From positions 1-5,702 of the forward strand of contig RPQV01000254.1 in the NCBI GenBank assembly GCA_003818595.1: 5,702 bases of DNA, read 5' to 3'. Positions 5,691 through 5,702 of this stretch are shown here, in pieces. The notes beneath the pieces are model-generated. The model worked only from the letters and a program-made list of their open reading frames with translations, searched no databases and was not told where the DNA came from. Every line of letters begins with the position of its first letter. The stretch's first letter is position 1. This DNA comes from Calditrichota bacterium. Lineage in GTDB: Bacteria; Zhuqueibacterota; Zhuqueibacteria; Residuimicrobiales; Krinioviventaceae. Both the position numbers and the translations under genes were made by a program.

Positions 5691-5702
5691 AATTAATACG
5701 TA

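Overview
The window reads as bacterial chromosome from a Gram-negative-type organism. It has Shine-Dalgarno-led genes, a textbook sigma-70-type promoter, an exported family 38 glycosidase and two type II toxin-antitoxin pairs. The gene mix (large TPR signalling-type protein, exported GH38 enzyme, RHH/RelE and DUF6364/PIN pairs) recalls environmental lineages such as Calditrichota/KSB1 or related groups. This is inference from style only. The TTGACA/TATAAT promoter argues against Bacteroidota, which use a different promoter consensus.

Layout. Bases 2-991 (+) encode the C-terminal 329 residues of a TPR-repeat protein whose N-terminus lies outside the window. Bases 992-1138 are a regulatory intergenic stretch with a perfect TTGACA-17-TATAAT promoter, a short perfect inverted repeat and a good ribosome binding site. 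Bases 1139-4069 (+) encode a 976-residue exported GH38 (alpha-mannosidase-type) glycoside hydrolase, the dominant gene here. After a 51-base convergent gap the character changes to AT-rich DNA with genes on the minus strand. First comes a RelE/ParE-type toxin with its ribbon-helix-helix antitoxin (4121-4583), preceded by a repeat-rich promoter/operator. Next is a 45-base imperfect palindrome (4691-4735). Then comes a short GC-richer relic of a major facilitator superfamily (MFS) transporter (about 4795-4992, +). Last is a PIN-domain (VapC-like) toxin with a DUF6364-like antitoxin (5005-5681).

How the parts relate. The GH38 gene appears to be transcribed alone from its own promoter and to act outside the cytoplasm on mannose-type or related glycans. 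The two toxin-antitoxin pairs have the usual antitoxin-first, overlapping organisation. They flank a transporter fragment that lacks both ends, so the right third of the window looks like an eroded chromosomal locus colonised by small selfish modules. I found no CRISPR array, rRNA, tRNA or intact transposase. The most unusual pieces are the transporter relic between the two modules, the palindromic element beside it, and the repeated -10-like boxes in the first antitoxin promoter.
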